A DNA stretch of 64,000 bases from Bombyx mori (lineage: Eukaryota > Arthropoda > Insecta > Lepidoptera > Bombycidae): NCBI RefSeq assembly GCF_030269925.1, contig NC_085108.1:2480001-2544000 (forward strand). The letters run 5' to 3'. Under the pieces are notes generated by a model. It saw nothing but the letters and a program-made list of their open reading frames with translations. It was not told where the DNA came from and did not search any database. Shown piece after piece: positions 54,149 to 64,000 of the stretch (within the stretch, counting starts at the first letter, position 1; the number at the start of each line of letters is the position of its first letter). The position numbers were made by a program, and so were the translations under genes.

Positions 54149-54634
54149 CAACTTCACAGAGTCGTAGAGAAAACAGAAGTCGGAATGCGATTTCAAGAGT
54201 GTTGCGACTTCATACATCAAACACTGACATGTCTATAATTTTGGCATTCTGTGAAACAATTTGAATTGAGTAGAGTAGAGTTGTCTAAGCACCTCATTTC
54301 AAAGCGTTCACAAAATACCTTAATCGCTTTGAACAAACCCTCAAAGACGTTGAACGTTTTACGACCCATCGGTTGGCTTAGCATACTATATAATATATTG
54401 TTACTCTAAATTACAGCAATTAAAGAATATTACAGGCTTCAAACTAGAATGCGGGAATGCTTTGTGGCATTAATAGGAAGTAGGAAGTAGGAAGACATGT
54501 GGTGTCTACCCGTACAGATTTCTAATACTAGATTAGATTCTCTTACTAACTTAAGCGGGCTCAGCTGATGTGATCTGACATCTACCACACCGCACCCTAT
54601 TGGATTGTAGGAAATAATCATTATTTGATATTAC
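54149..54634. other. Unassigned sequence
   Basis: Nothing recognised; 'ggaagtaggaagtaggaag' micro-repeat at 54475-54495. Confidence 0.4.
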
Positions 54635-55006
54635 TTTTACGCCGGTAAGAGCAACGCCATCTATCGTCGAATAGTAGAAACGAATGTCATAAAGAATGCT
54701 CGAGAAGTACAACGCCATCTATTGTCAGATAGCGGAAACACACATCGAGGCTACTCGACATTCCCAGAATGTTCTGGATAAATCTAGCGATGTCTTATCG
54801 ACTATAAAAGCGTTGAAGAGATAGCACAAAGTCAGTTTGCAATCGGAACTATTCGAAGCGAAACAGCGAAGCGGAATGGAAGAAGCGAATTACGATTGTT
54901 AAGTGCTCTGTAAGTGCTTTAAGTGTTATTAACACGTAACTCTATTTAGAGTTTTAAATTTTACTTTGGTGGAACTTTTATTTATCTCGAACCCCAGCGC
55001 GCAACA
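54635..55006. mobile_element. Second solo LTR, same family, older
   Basis: Matches 50526-50893 throughout ('acgccggtaagagcaacgccatctatcg', 'gactataaaagcgttgaagag', 'tcgaaccccagcgcgcaaca'), but the ends are mutated and no target duplication is evident. Confidence 0.78.
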
Positions 55007-55164
55007 AATACCGTTCGGGTCAAGCCAAAATCTGGGAATTAGTAATTTTTATCAACTTGAGATCTTCATTTAAAAATTTATAAAATTTGATAATTGGTAC
55101 GGAAAATTTAAAAATGAGCGACTTTTACCGTCTAATTTTTAAGATATTTTATTTTTATTTTATT

Positions 55165-55590
55165 AATTCGATGTTTTTATTATTGCTTTGATGGGTGAAC
55201 GAGCTTACAGACCACATGGTGTTAAGTGGTTACTGGAGTCCATAGACATCTACAGCATAAATGCGTCGCCCACCTTGAGATATAAGTTCTAAGGTCTCAA
55301 TATAGTTACAACGGCTGCCCCACCCTTCAAACCACAACGCATTACTGGCAGTAATTTACTGCTTCACGGCTGAAACAGGCAGGATGATGGTACCTAACTG
55401 TGCGAACTCACACGAGGTCCTACCACCAGTAATTACGCAATTATAATTTTTGCGGGTTTGATTTTTATTACACGACGTTATTCCTTCACCGTGGAAGTCA
55501 ATCGTGAACATTTGCTAATGGAATACCATTAGAAAAATTGGTAGCCGCCTGCGGGATTCGAACACCGTTGCATCGCCAGATACGAATGTT
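55165..55590 (-). mobile_element. Bm1 SINE, near full length
   Basis: Tail to 'tgcgggattcgaacaccgttgcatcgccagatacgaatg'; the last part of the head is cut by the next Bm1. Confidence 0.85.
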
Positions 55591-55725
55591 TTTTTTTTTT
55601 TTTTGGATGGTTGGACGAGCTCACAGCCCACCTGGTGTTAAGTGGTTACTGGAGCCCATAGACATCTACAACGTAAACGCGCCACCCACCTTGAGATATA
55701 AGTTGTAAGGTCTCAGTATAGTTAG
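55591..55725 (-). mobile_element. Bm1 SINE tail fragment inserted in the preceding Bm1
   Basis: Starts with a 16-T run, 'ggatggttggacgagctcacagcc' to 'ggtctcagtatagtta'. Confidence 0.82.
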
Positions 55726-55726
55726 T

Positions 55727-56305
55727 GGGGACAGCATTGACATAAGTTTTTGGAACGAAGTTCCTTACGGCAGGCTTGGAGGGGATAGGGATTTTGCTGC
55801 GCGACCGAACTGAAAAAAATGTGATAAAGTGTGTAAAACAGTAAGAAAAAATCCATGGAAAAAAGTGCGTGGAATAAAACCGTTAAATGAGACGTGCGCA
55901 GGCGCGACAGTCGCATACACAAGCGAGTAGTGTATAATACCTTTCTCTTTCTCCCTCTTTCTTTTCGTTCTCTCATCCATTCTCTTTCTATTATTATTTC
56001 TATTTTTCTATTTCTATGTAATTTTATGTTGTCAAACAAAAATAAAGAGACATATTTTGTTATTTTAGTTGATAATTTGAATTACGTTGTTTTTTTTATG
56101 TTAAGTAATTTATTATTTCCTAAAATACTGAATTTCCTAAATACTTTCTTGTACTTAAATAAAAACTAATCAGCAAAATTTAAGAAAAAAATCAAGAAAA
56201 CCTACATAAAATTGAGCACGATTTTTTTTGCAATTTGTGTCGATTTTACATTAACCGAAGGAACTTCCTTCCTACCTGGTGTCCCACGACACCACATAAT
56301 TTCTT
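55727..56305. repeat. Unclassified dispersed element
   Basis: Bounded by 'ttggaacgaagttccttacggcagg' and 'ccgaaggaacttccttcctacctggtgtcccacgacaccaca', both related to sequence at 21505-21560. The open frames inside have no domain. Confidence 0.5.
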
Positions 56306-56434
56306 TTTTTTTAAGCTAACCTTTTGATTTTTACTTTGTCCATGTATTATAATATATACTTTTTTCTTTGCTTTACTTAGCGTATACATCATCCTTAATT
56401 TGTGGTAGCATAGTCGAGCGCTATGTCATGTCCT

Positions 56435-56582
56435 TCTACAAACGAGGCTTGTGGAGAGTACATAACGGTAGGCAGCGGCTTGGCTCTGTCCCTGGCATTG
56501 CTGAAGTCCATGGGCGACGGTAACCAATCACCATCAGGTGGGCTGTACGCTCGTCTACCTACAAGGATAATAAAAAAATAAA
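56435..56582 (+). mobile_element. Family C LINE 3' end
   Basis: 'ttctacaaacgaggcttgtggagagtacataacggtaggcagcgg...acaaggataataaaaa'. Confidence 0.85.
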
Positions 56583-56721
56583 AAAACTGACTCAGTGGAT
56601 TGTAGTTTTATTGTACTCAAATCAAATCTTCTCTCTTATTAAAACTAACAATTAATTGACATCTCATTTTTAGGCCGCTCCCTCATTCATCCTCGCCATC
56701 TTCTTCACATTGTCTCTATAG

Positions 56722-56945
56722 CTGGAGGTAGGACCTCATCTGAATCCACCCTGCCTATTTCTGCCGTGAAGCAGTAATACGTTTCGGTTTGAAGGGTGAG
56801 GCAGCCATTGTAACTTTACTGAGATCTTAGAACTGATATCTCAAGGTGGGTGGGGCATTTACGTCGTAGATGTCTATGGACTCCAGTAACTACTTAACAC
56901 CAGGTGGGATGTGAGCTCGTCCACCCATCTAAGCAATAAAAAAAG
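56722..56945 (+). mobile_element. Bm1 SINE, 5'-truncated
   Basis: 'gctggaggtaggacctcatctgaatcc' to 'cccatctaagcaataaaaaa'; part of the front body is deleted. Confidence 0.85.
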
Positions 56946-57108
56946 GTCCTTTTTGATCCTTCGGTGGTATCTTACCTGTCACTCGACTGCCTACAAAGGC
57001 AATAAAATAAATATTACTGGTAGTAGGACGTATGGAAAACCGACATGGATAGCCACCACATCTCTCGATATCTTCTAGTTTCGCCATATTTTCATATTAT
57101 TATTATTA

Positions 57109-57978
57109 CTAGTGGCCCCACAGCAGTCGAAATTCGATTTTTTTATTTTTATTTTTTTTATTCTTTATTAGAGCCATACACCTATTAGGTTAGTCGGCTA
57201 AAAATTAAAAATTAATTCGAATTTAATTAATTAAAATTATAAGTTTTGTACACTATTATGATTCTATATAATCATCAAACAGTCAAAGACTATTTTAAAC
57301 TCGTAATTCTGTAATCACAGATTTCGCCAAGACTACACTATAAAAAATATTAACAAAGACTAACAATATTTAATCTCAATTTGACAACAGACGTCAAGAA
57401 CAAAAGTTTGACAATAAATAGGATGCATGCGTGTGTGCGTCAAATATATGGTATGTAGTGTGTGTAATGTTTTCTTTATTGATTTAATGTATCTTTTATG
57501 CATTATTAAAAAAAAATTAGCATTGTGCATTTCTTCTCATCAAAATTTCATACTCCTCCGTTCGCGCAATTTTCGTAAAAAGGGATACAAAGTTTTTGCT
57601 TCACGTATTAATATATAGATTGTCAAACAGTCAAAGACTATTAAACTCTTGCTTCTATTATCACAGATTTCGCCAAGACTACACTTTATACAAATATTAA
57701 TAAAGGTAAAATTATTTAATCTATTCTCAATTTGACCACAGACTATAAGCAATAAGAAAAGTTTGACAATAGTCATTGTATTCATGCGTGTGTGTGTCAA
57801 ATACATGGTAGTGTGTTTTAATGTTTTGATTTAATGTATTTTTATGCATAATTAAAAAAAACAATATTTACATTCTGCACTCCTTCTCTATTAGTGTGGG
57901 AAATTTCGTACTCCTCCGTTCGCGCAATTTTCGTAAAAAGGGGTACAAACTTTTTGCTTCACGTATTAATATATAGAT
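57109..57978 (-). mobile_element. Two Helitron family A copies in tandem
   Basis: The first runs from 'ctagtggccccacagcagtcg' (about 57109) to 'attaatatataga' (57618), with a T-rich insertion near 57140-57210. A second partial copy (57620-57978) follows directly without its own CTAG end. Confidence 0.75.
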
Positions 57979-57992
57979 TATTTTAATTGGCA

Positions 57993-58375
57993 GAGATGCG
58001 AATGTCGATATGGATATGTGGAGTGACAAGAATGGACAAGATAAAGTATGAGTTTAACAGAGAAAGTGTGAAAGTAGCCCCGGTAATCAACAAATTAAAG
58101 AGCGGACGGTTAGCGTAGTACGGACATGTGATACGTAGAGAGAAGATGCATGTGACTAGGAGATGTGATGAAAATGGTAGAGCAAGGTAGAGGGGAAAGA
58201 GGTCGACCGAAGAAGACATGGATGGAGTGTGTGAATGACGATATGAGAGAGAGAGAGAGAGAGAGAGAAGAGTGAGTGTTGAGATGACAACAGATGGAAG
58301 AGAATGGAACAGAAAAATTAGCTGTGCCGAGCCCACCTAGTGGGATAAGGTGGAGAAAAAGGAGAAGAAGAAGAT
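57993..58375 (+). mobile_element. RTE-type LINE fragment, frameshifted
   Basis: 'gtagtacggacatgtgatacgtagagagaagatgcatgtgac' decodes in changing frames to the RTE YGHV(M)RR...motif, then 'cgaccgaagaagacatggatggagtgtgtgaatgacgatatg'. A (GA)n run is at 58244-58268. Confidence 0.7.
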
Positions 58376-58511
58376 TATTATTTTAATTTAAAACTGTTGC
58401 ATAATATTCGTTTTGCAGGGACAGCAAGAAAAAGAAAACCAATTGTATATATATAACTCATTTCGTTTATTTCCTCATGATTAATTAAAAATCATTTAAT
58501 TTATAATATCA

Positions 58512-59550
58512 TTAATAGTAATTAGCCCCACACCCGCAGCCGCGACCAGCGGTGTTGTAGCCAAGAGAAGAGATTCCAGGTCCGTAGCCGAGGGCAGGAG
58601 CAGCTACAGCAGGTCCAACTATGCCTGGAGCTAGTCCGTACCCAACATTAGAGATGCCATTAACGGCATTCTCGACAGTTATGCCAACTGCACCATCGCC
58701 GCAAGTATAATCGATGCCGCCAAGGCCGGCTGTTGGGAACTCGCCGGCAACATCAGCAGTACCAAGGAAGGGCAGGTTACCGCAGACACCGACTGAACCT
58801 TCGTAAACGTTCTCAGACGCTATGCCCAGACCGGTAGGAGCGGCAGAGGTTGAGACGACAGCGAGCGTGCCGCCGTGAGAGGCTCCCAGCGCCGCAGCAG
58901 CGGCTATGTCATCGCCTAGACCTCCACAGCCGCGGCCGCTCCAGCCTCCAATACCGAAGCCATCATAGCCCAGACCATCGTAACCCCAGCCATCGAGGGG
59001 ACCACCACGCAGAGAACCAATCCGACCAACGCATTGGCTTACAGCACACTGTAAGTAAAACAACACCAAAAATTACTACAAGAAATTATATTATTATTAT
59101 TTTTTCGTTTTTTTTTATTGCTTAGAAGGGTGGACTAGCTCACAACCCACCTAGTGTTAAGTAGTTACTGGAGCCCATAGACATCTGCAACGTAAATGCG
59201 CCACCCACCTTGAGAAATAAGTTTTAAGGTCTAAGTATAGTTACAACGGCTGCCCCACCCTTCAAACCGAAACGCATTACTGCTTCACGGCAGAAATAGG
59301 CGGGGCTGTGGTACCTACCCGTGCGGACTCACAAGAGGTTCTACAACCAGTAAAAAATCAAATTTTATCAATATTTTTTTGTATGACTGTGTGTCCGCTA
59401 CCTGTTTGCTACTGTTGTCGAAGGTACGTCCTTAGAATTTAAATCTAAATCAGAGCTCAGAACGTTTTGCGACTGATTAAGACAGCGAATTCAAATCCAT
59501 ACCTGAATAAAGAGTGCCGAAACACATAGAACAATAAAGTTGCTAGACAT
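58512..59550 (-). CDS. G13: B-type chorion protein
   Basis: Two exons, complement of 58512-59048 and 59503-59550, giving 194 residues, the longest here. Exon 1 encodes [16 protein letters not shown] with a GTATGG donor. Exon 2 starts after CTTACAG with [16 protein letters not shown]. The left arm has [20 protein letters not shown] repeats. The B-family centre reads [20 protein letters not shown], then [20 protein letters not shown]. The right arm is long, Ala/Pro/Tyr-rich, ending [12 protein letters not shown] reverse-strand AATAAA lies at about 58467. It is the textbook form of a middle-type B gene and pairs with G14. Confidence 0.92.
59110..59352 (-). mobile_element. Bm1 SINE, head missing
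   Basis: 'ttttttattgcttagaagggtggactagctcacaac' to 'aagaggttctacaaccagta'. In the G13 intron. Confidence 0.88.
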
Positions 59551-59889
59551 TTTGCTTTGTTAGTTCGCTCTCCTCAAAACGCCAGTCCTTGAATGTCTCT
59601 TCAGCCAACAACCTTCCTATTTATACAAAACCGTTATCTGATAATGGGTGAAACAGTGGTCTAAGTCGAAAATACGTGACCGACCAGACTTTGCGATAAT
59701 TAAACCGATTAATACGGAAATTTGGCAATTATTGTTGGGGCATCTTCAAAGCGATAGCTATCATCGAACTGTCACGTAATAAATGTTACAAATACAAATG
59801 ATGAAAATTGCTTGTTTTAAAGTATAAAAGAGTGTCTGATGCGAATTAGAAATACTTTAAGTTCGCACTTTGCTGTTATTAGAAACAAT
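59551..59889. promoter_or_regulatory. Bidirectional chorion promoter G13/G14
   Basis: The 339 bp between ATGs carry TATA boxes at about 59619-59627 (GTATAAATAG, G13, minus) and 59823-59830 (TATAAAAG, G14). TCACGT lies at 59772-59777, 46 bp from the G14 TATA. GATA motifs lie near 59637 (CTGATAATG) and 59692 (GCGATAATT). This is the clearest complete promoter in the window. Confidence 0.82.
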
Positions 59890-61049
59890 ATGTCTTCCTA
59901 TTTCTACTGTTTCTTCTTATTCTGCTTTCAAACTTGTCTAATCCAAGTGAGTACTATACAATCACAATAACAGTTTTAGATTTTTCTGAAGCGAGACTTT
60001 TCGTTGGAGACAGAAGCTATCTGATGTGCTTTATATATGATAAAAGTCTGAAGAGATATATTCAGGAGATTGAGCTTACCAAGCTCCTAATTCAGCAACT
60101 GGCACTAAAAACTATTATAGTAGATTCAATCGCGAAGCAGCTGCTCTTGAGTTGTCAGCTCTCCTTTGGAGGCGCTCGGGGAGCTGTTAGCAAATCCCAC
60201 CCCTCCTGGCTGAGCCTTTGCTCGCCCACCTCTCCTGGTGAAACTGGAAAGGCCACCGGGCCACCAGTATTTCTTCAATCTTAAAAATATAAATATGTTT
60301 ATACATATATTTACAAATACAGTAGATATTTCGATCTTAAATTAGAGCGGAAATTTTACGTTGTGGTGTCCATTTAGCGTCAAACCGATATCAGCCTTGG
60401 GTTCTGGAGCTTTAAGGTCCACTTTTGTTTTGAATTATTGCCTTAGCTCGGGCTCGCGACATTTCAATCAAAAACCTCAAAAACCCTGGCCATTTATAAT
60501 AGAGGTATCTGAGTCTAATACTTAGTGATTAACTCTCCCAAAGGTTTATTCCATACTGAGACAGTTTTGTAAATTTTATCAAAACAAGGTATGGTATTCT
60601 AAACATTTATGTAGACTGATGACTATATGGCCTATCTCATTGGTCATGAACCTCAGCATTCTCAAGGGCACAGCGAAGCGGCTACCTACTACTGTCACTT
60701 CCAATCTAAATAAAACAATGTATCTAACTCTGTTTTCTAGAATGTGTACAGCCAGTGCCTGGGTCGTGTGGGTCCCGGTGGACCTCCTTTAGGTCCATAT
60801 GGCGGACCCCTCGGTGGACCTGGGTACGGCCCTGTCGGGTACGGCGGCTGTGGAGGGTACGGCGGCTCCGGCATCGGTAACGTGGCCGTGGCTGGCGAGC
60901 TCCCCGTGGCCGGCTCCGCCGCTGTATTGGGACAGGTGCCCGTCATCGGCGCGGTTGAGTTCGCGGGTCCTGCCTGCGCTGTCGGTTCTGTCTCCATCTC
61001 TGGCGCATGTGGACCCACCTGCGGATGCGGCGGCTCTCCATACTATTAG
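59890..61049 (+). CDS. G14: A-type chorion protein
   Basis: Two exons, 59890-59946 and 60741-61049, giving 121 residues. Exon 1 encodes [19 protein letters not shown] with a GTGAGT donor; exon 2 starts after TTTTCTAG with [13 protein letters not shown]. The left arm has [20 protein letters not shown] repeats. The A-family centre reads [20 protein letters not shown], then [18 protein letters not shown]; the right arm ends [13 protein letters not shown]. The codons are strongly GC-rich. It pairs with G13. The intron carries a jockey-type LINE 3' end and an old family C scrap (about 60630-60690). Confidence 0.92.
60125..60290 (+). mobile_element. Jockey-type LINE 3' end
   Basis: Same 3' end as 12556-14190 ('gctctcctttggaggcgctcggg...ggccaccgggccaccagta'), short poly(A). 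In the G14 intron. Confidence 0.82.
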
Positions 61050-61079
61050 TAATCTATATTGTAAATAATTAAGTGTTAT

Positions 61080-61834
61080 TTTAATCACATAAGTAAAATG
61101 TTGGGTGTACATATATTCAATTCTTTTATTTTAAAGTGGGCGACCTCAAATTATTCTGTTTTTCTGAGTTCAGCAAAATCGAATTTAAACCGAGTTTAGT
61201 GGGAATATTTATAATTTGATGACCACAAAATTTTATTATATGTCGGCGCAGCGTCACTATTTAACTAACCTAGTTAACTAACTAAGATTTGTTAAAGTTA
61301 ACTATTTCCTTAATGTTCCGCATGCCAACAACTGTATAAGTCGGTATTCAATAGAATTTATGACTCAGCTACCCTCACTATTTTATTATATATACGAGTG
61401 ACTATTGTCGTACAAAGCATTTCGGCTCGAGCATCCGAACGAGGCGGAGCTCTCTGTTGTTATCGTTGTACACTTGCAATGTACTAAATGGAGTTGGAAT
61501 TGGAAAAGGGAGTCTTAATTGCTGTCACTATGAAAGACAATGATAATGAAGAAGAGAATGGCGTTGACGTCATCATTTTAAAAACACTATAGCACCAGGG
61601 TCTCCGTCATATATTATTCCGGACGCTTCAAATATTTTAAAGTTTTCTCGGTCACAGTATAAGGTGTTGCTTCTCCATATTTGAGTATTCAGGTATGGTC
61701 AAATCTATCTATAAAATTTAGGTAAAATTTTGGTTTTCTTACCTACTCAAATGTCGACCAACAACATTTTAGGCGTCTTCCGAGATTTGACTGTAAAAGT
61801 AATAATAAATAAATAACTAGGAATGAATCCCGCA
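61080..61834. other. Unassigned sequence
   Basis: No gene seen. 'aactaacctagttaactaacta' near 61262-61285 is a small imperfect repeat. Confidence 0.4.
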
Positions 61835-62035
61835 CGGTTATTCGGCCCGGGAGGTGTTAATGCATCCGCCGTATAGTCCTGACCTTGCACCTTCAGATTT
61901 CCTCCTGTTTCGGTCTCTTCAGAATTCGTTAGGCAGTGACAGGTTAACATCACAAGAGAACTGCCAAAACCTATTGTCGCGGTATTTTGATCAGAAGCCC
62001 CAAAATTTCTATAGCAATGGGATCTATTTGGGATT
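61835..62035 (+). pseudogene. Mariner transposase C-terminal fragment
   Basis: The plus strand reads MHPPYSPDLAPSDFLLFRSL, then QNSLGSDRLTSQENCQ and YFDQKPQNFYSNGI. HPPYSPDLAPSD contains the final catalytic Asp (DD34D) of mariner. No terminal repeats or N-terminal part are seen; a Bm1 follows. Confidence 0.82.
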
Positions 62036-62042
62036 CTATATA

Positions 62043-62283
62043 CTGGTGGTAGGACCTCTTGGGAGTCCGCACGGGTAGGTACCACCACCTCGCCTATTTC
62101 CGCCGTGAAGCAGTAATGCGTTTCGATTCGAAGGGTGGGGTAGCCGTTGTAACTATACTGAGACCTTAGAACTTATATCTCAAGATGGGTGGCGCATTTA
62201 GTTGTAGATGTCTATGGGCTCCAGTAACCACATAACATCAGGTGGGCTGTGAGCTCGTCCGTCCATCAAAGCAATAAAAAAAA
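62043..62283 (+). mobile_element. Bm1 SINE, 5'-truncated
   Basis: 'ctggtggtaggacctcttgggagtccgcacggg' to 'gtccatcaaagcaataaaaaa'. Confidence 0.88.
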
Positions 62284-63320
62284 GTTACATGAGTTACATT
62301 GCGATAGCGAGGGATTATTATCTCTGTCCTTATCACTCGTACGCGCAGTTATGGCGTCAGTTGGTCGACAACAGCTGTCGTTGTGTGTTTCGTGGTACAG
62401 GAAAGCACTGAGTACCGCAGTTGTCAACATTTGGTCCGCCATTTTGTGAACAAGTTAATTCCTGTTTGGATTGCGTTCGAAGTTTTTATAGCAATTTTGA
62501 CAATACGATTGATAATACAATAGAGTTTACATAATACAGAGAGATAATACAATAATACAATAGTTTTATCATAAACACATCTGACTCGGACTCTTCCGAC
62601 GAATCATCTTTGTCTAGTACAGATGACAGCGATTAAAATTCGAACTTTGTAATAATTTATTTAAATAAAAATGTTTTTTACTCCTGAAACTTTGTTTACA
62701 TTTTTTATCTCGTCTAGTTGGCCTTGCTTTATTTAAAAACCACTATAGCGAGAGCTCAGTCGGTGTCTAAGAATCCTCCTAGATTATCAATGTCGATACA
62801 ATACATAGATGATATTAAATGTAAGTTACAAATCGCCTCCAAAGCCTCTACACCACGCCCCCATTTTTTTTCTGGGTCTCTTACCGCCCCCCTTTAAGCC
62901 TGCAACGCTCACTAGGGGACGTTATTGCCCACTTTAGGAAAGGCTGACTTACCTATTGAGTTGATATAAAATAGAAATTTCGTTTTCTCATTCTTAAGTT
63001 TTAAGGTTGAATCTGTGCTGTGATGTTCTAGAAACTACTGCAGACATAGACACCGCGGGAGGTTCCAATGAAAAAGAAATGCGAAAAAAATGATTACGCG
63101 ATTTCCTCATCTGCTTTTATTGTTAGTATTTTATTTATTTATGGCCACCTCTGTATGCTCGTCTGCCTATAAGGGCTACAAAAAAGTATGTTTTTTACAA
63201 AATGTCTCGCGGGCCGGATCATATCTTACAGCGGGCCAGCTGTTACCCATATATGGTCTAAAGGACCAGCCGCCCGGTATACTGGCACTGAGCGTAACGA
63301 CTACGCCAATGCTCAAATCA
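62284..63320. other. Unassigned sequence
   Basis: A short acidic run (TSDSDSSDESSLSSTDDSD then stop, about 62578-62636) may be the end of an exon of a transposon or host gene, but the frame closes just upstream. 62820-62945 resembles anonymous repeat DNA ('acgcccccattttttttctgggtctcttaccgccccc'). Confidence 0.35.
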
Positions 63321-63324
63321 AGCA

Positions 63325-63405
63325 GGCAGGCAGGTACTAATTTACCTAATAAAATACGCACTTAACGCATGTTCACAAAGGTCCTCCACGATGACAGAAT
63401 AATTC
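63325..63405 (+). mobile_element. Diverged Bm1-like scrap
   Basis: 'ggcaggtactaatttacctaataaaatacgcacttaacgcatgttcac' follows the Bm1 front body pattern. Confidence 0.5.
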
Positions 63406-63847
63406 TTCTTCTGTATCGTTCTCTCATTACTGAGAATCGCGACCACACGTGACGTTCTTCCACTGTGTTCGATCATGGGTGGCATGGGCCGCATGGTACA
63501 GGCTACCACCAAGTGCTTCGCTTACTAGATCTGACTAGGGTAGTGTTCTGGTAGCGGCGCGCTTGCCCTCGATGCGACCCGAAATTATGAGCCTCTCTAA
63601 TTCATGTCTGGGAGACCCCATGATGTGTCAGAAAAAGCTCATAACACGTTCCCGGCAGATGGAAGAGAGCTTTTTTCGGATATTTAGCTCCTTTAGAATG
63701 GACTCGTTAGTTCTCGTGGCAGTCCACGGTATTCGCCACACCCACATTTCAAAGGCATCGATCTTTTTTATATCGCAGCTTTTCATGCACCATGTTTCCG
63801 CCCCGTAGAGGAATATGGGAAAGACCAGTGCCCGCATAATTACCATA
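63406..63847 (-). mobile_element. RTE-type LINE fragment
   Basis: The minus strand reads VFPIFLYGAETWCMKSCDIK, then FEMWVWRIPWTATRTNESIL and ELNIRKKLSSICRERVMSFF, the C-terminal RT region of RTE-type elements. It decays towards its 3' end. Confidence 0.82.
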
Positions 63848-64000
63848 CAATTGAAACATAAACTTCAGGTTAAAAACCGATATTTACGTTATGATCGATT
63901 TGAGCCGTGGTGAGCTCTTTACTGCAACTAAGTGTTGATTTCTTTCAATTGTCTACCCAATAAAAAAAACATAAAATTTGCAAACTATTTATTTGTATTG

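Overview
This window is moth genomic DNA, most likely Bombyx (silkworm), from the eggshell (chorion) gene cluster. Two things point there. First, there are fifteen chorion genes (one cut by the left edge) with the typical silkmoth layout: a tiny exon encoding most of the signal peptide, a phase-0 intron, then one exon for the glycine-rich mature protein. Second, the DNA between them is full of the tRNA-derived SINE Bm1 (over 25 copies) and lepidopteran Helitrons, RTE and jockey-type LINEs. No high-cysteine chorion genes are present, so this looks like an early/middle part of the locus. Species and locus are inferred from recalled family features, not from a database search.

Layout. I label the genes G0 to G14. 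0-10 kb: G0 (-, first exon only) / G1 (+, A-type), then G2 (-, B-type) / G3 (+, A-type), two compact divergent pairs. 10-24 kb: a repeat-rich stretch with an orphan divergent gene G4 (+) and a deeply nested transposon block (12.5-15.1 kb). 24-38 kb: G5 (-, A) / G6 (+, B), whose shared promoter has been stretched to 2.5 kb by insertions, and G7 (-, A) / G8 (+, B), a compact pair. 41-54 kb: four B genes without A partners (G9 -, G10 +, G11 -, G12 -); G10 and G11 are almost identical in their mature exons and form a large inverted duplication. 58-61 kb: G13 (-, B) / G14 (+, A), a compact pair with a TCACGT motif. 61-64 kb: repeats only.

How the genes work together. A and B chorion proteins are secreted by ovarian follicle cells and pack through a conserved central domain of short glycine/proline-spaced repeats; tyrosine- and cysteine-containing arms crosslink them in the eggshell. 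Divergent A/B pairs share a short promoter (about 240-340 bp here) with a TATA box on each side and GATA, C/EBP-like and TCACGT-like motifs between, which gives coordinated expression.

Repeat names used below. Bm1 is '+' when read from its tRNA-like head to its '(c)taagcaataaaa' tail. 'Family J' is a jockey-type LINE whose 3' UTR carries CTGAGTTTCTCGCCGG. 'Family C' is a LINE whose 3' end carries the gcagcggcttggctctgcc motif. Helitron families A to D are my own labels for four different end sequences. All are called by eye.
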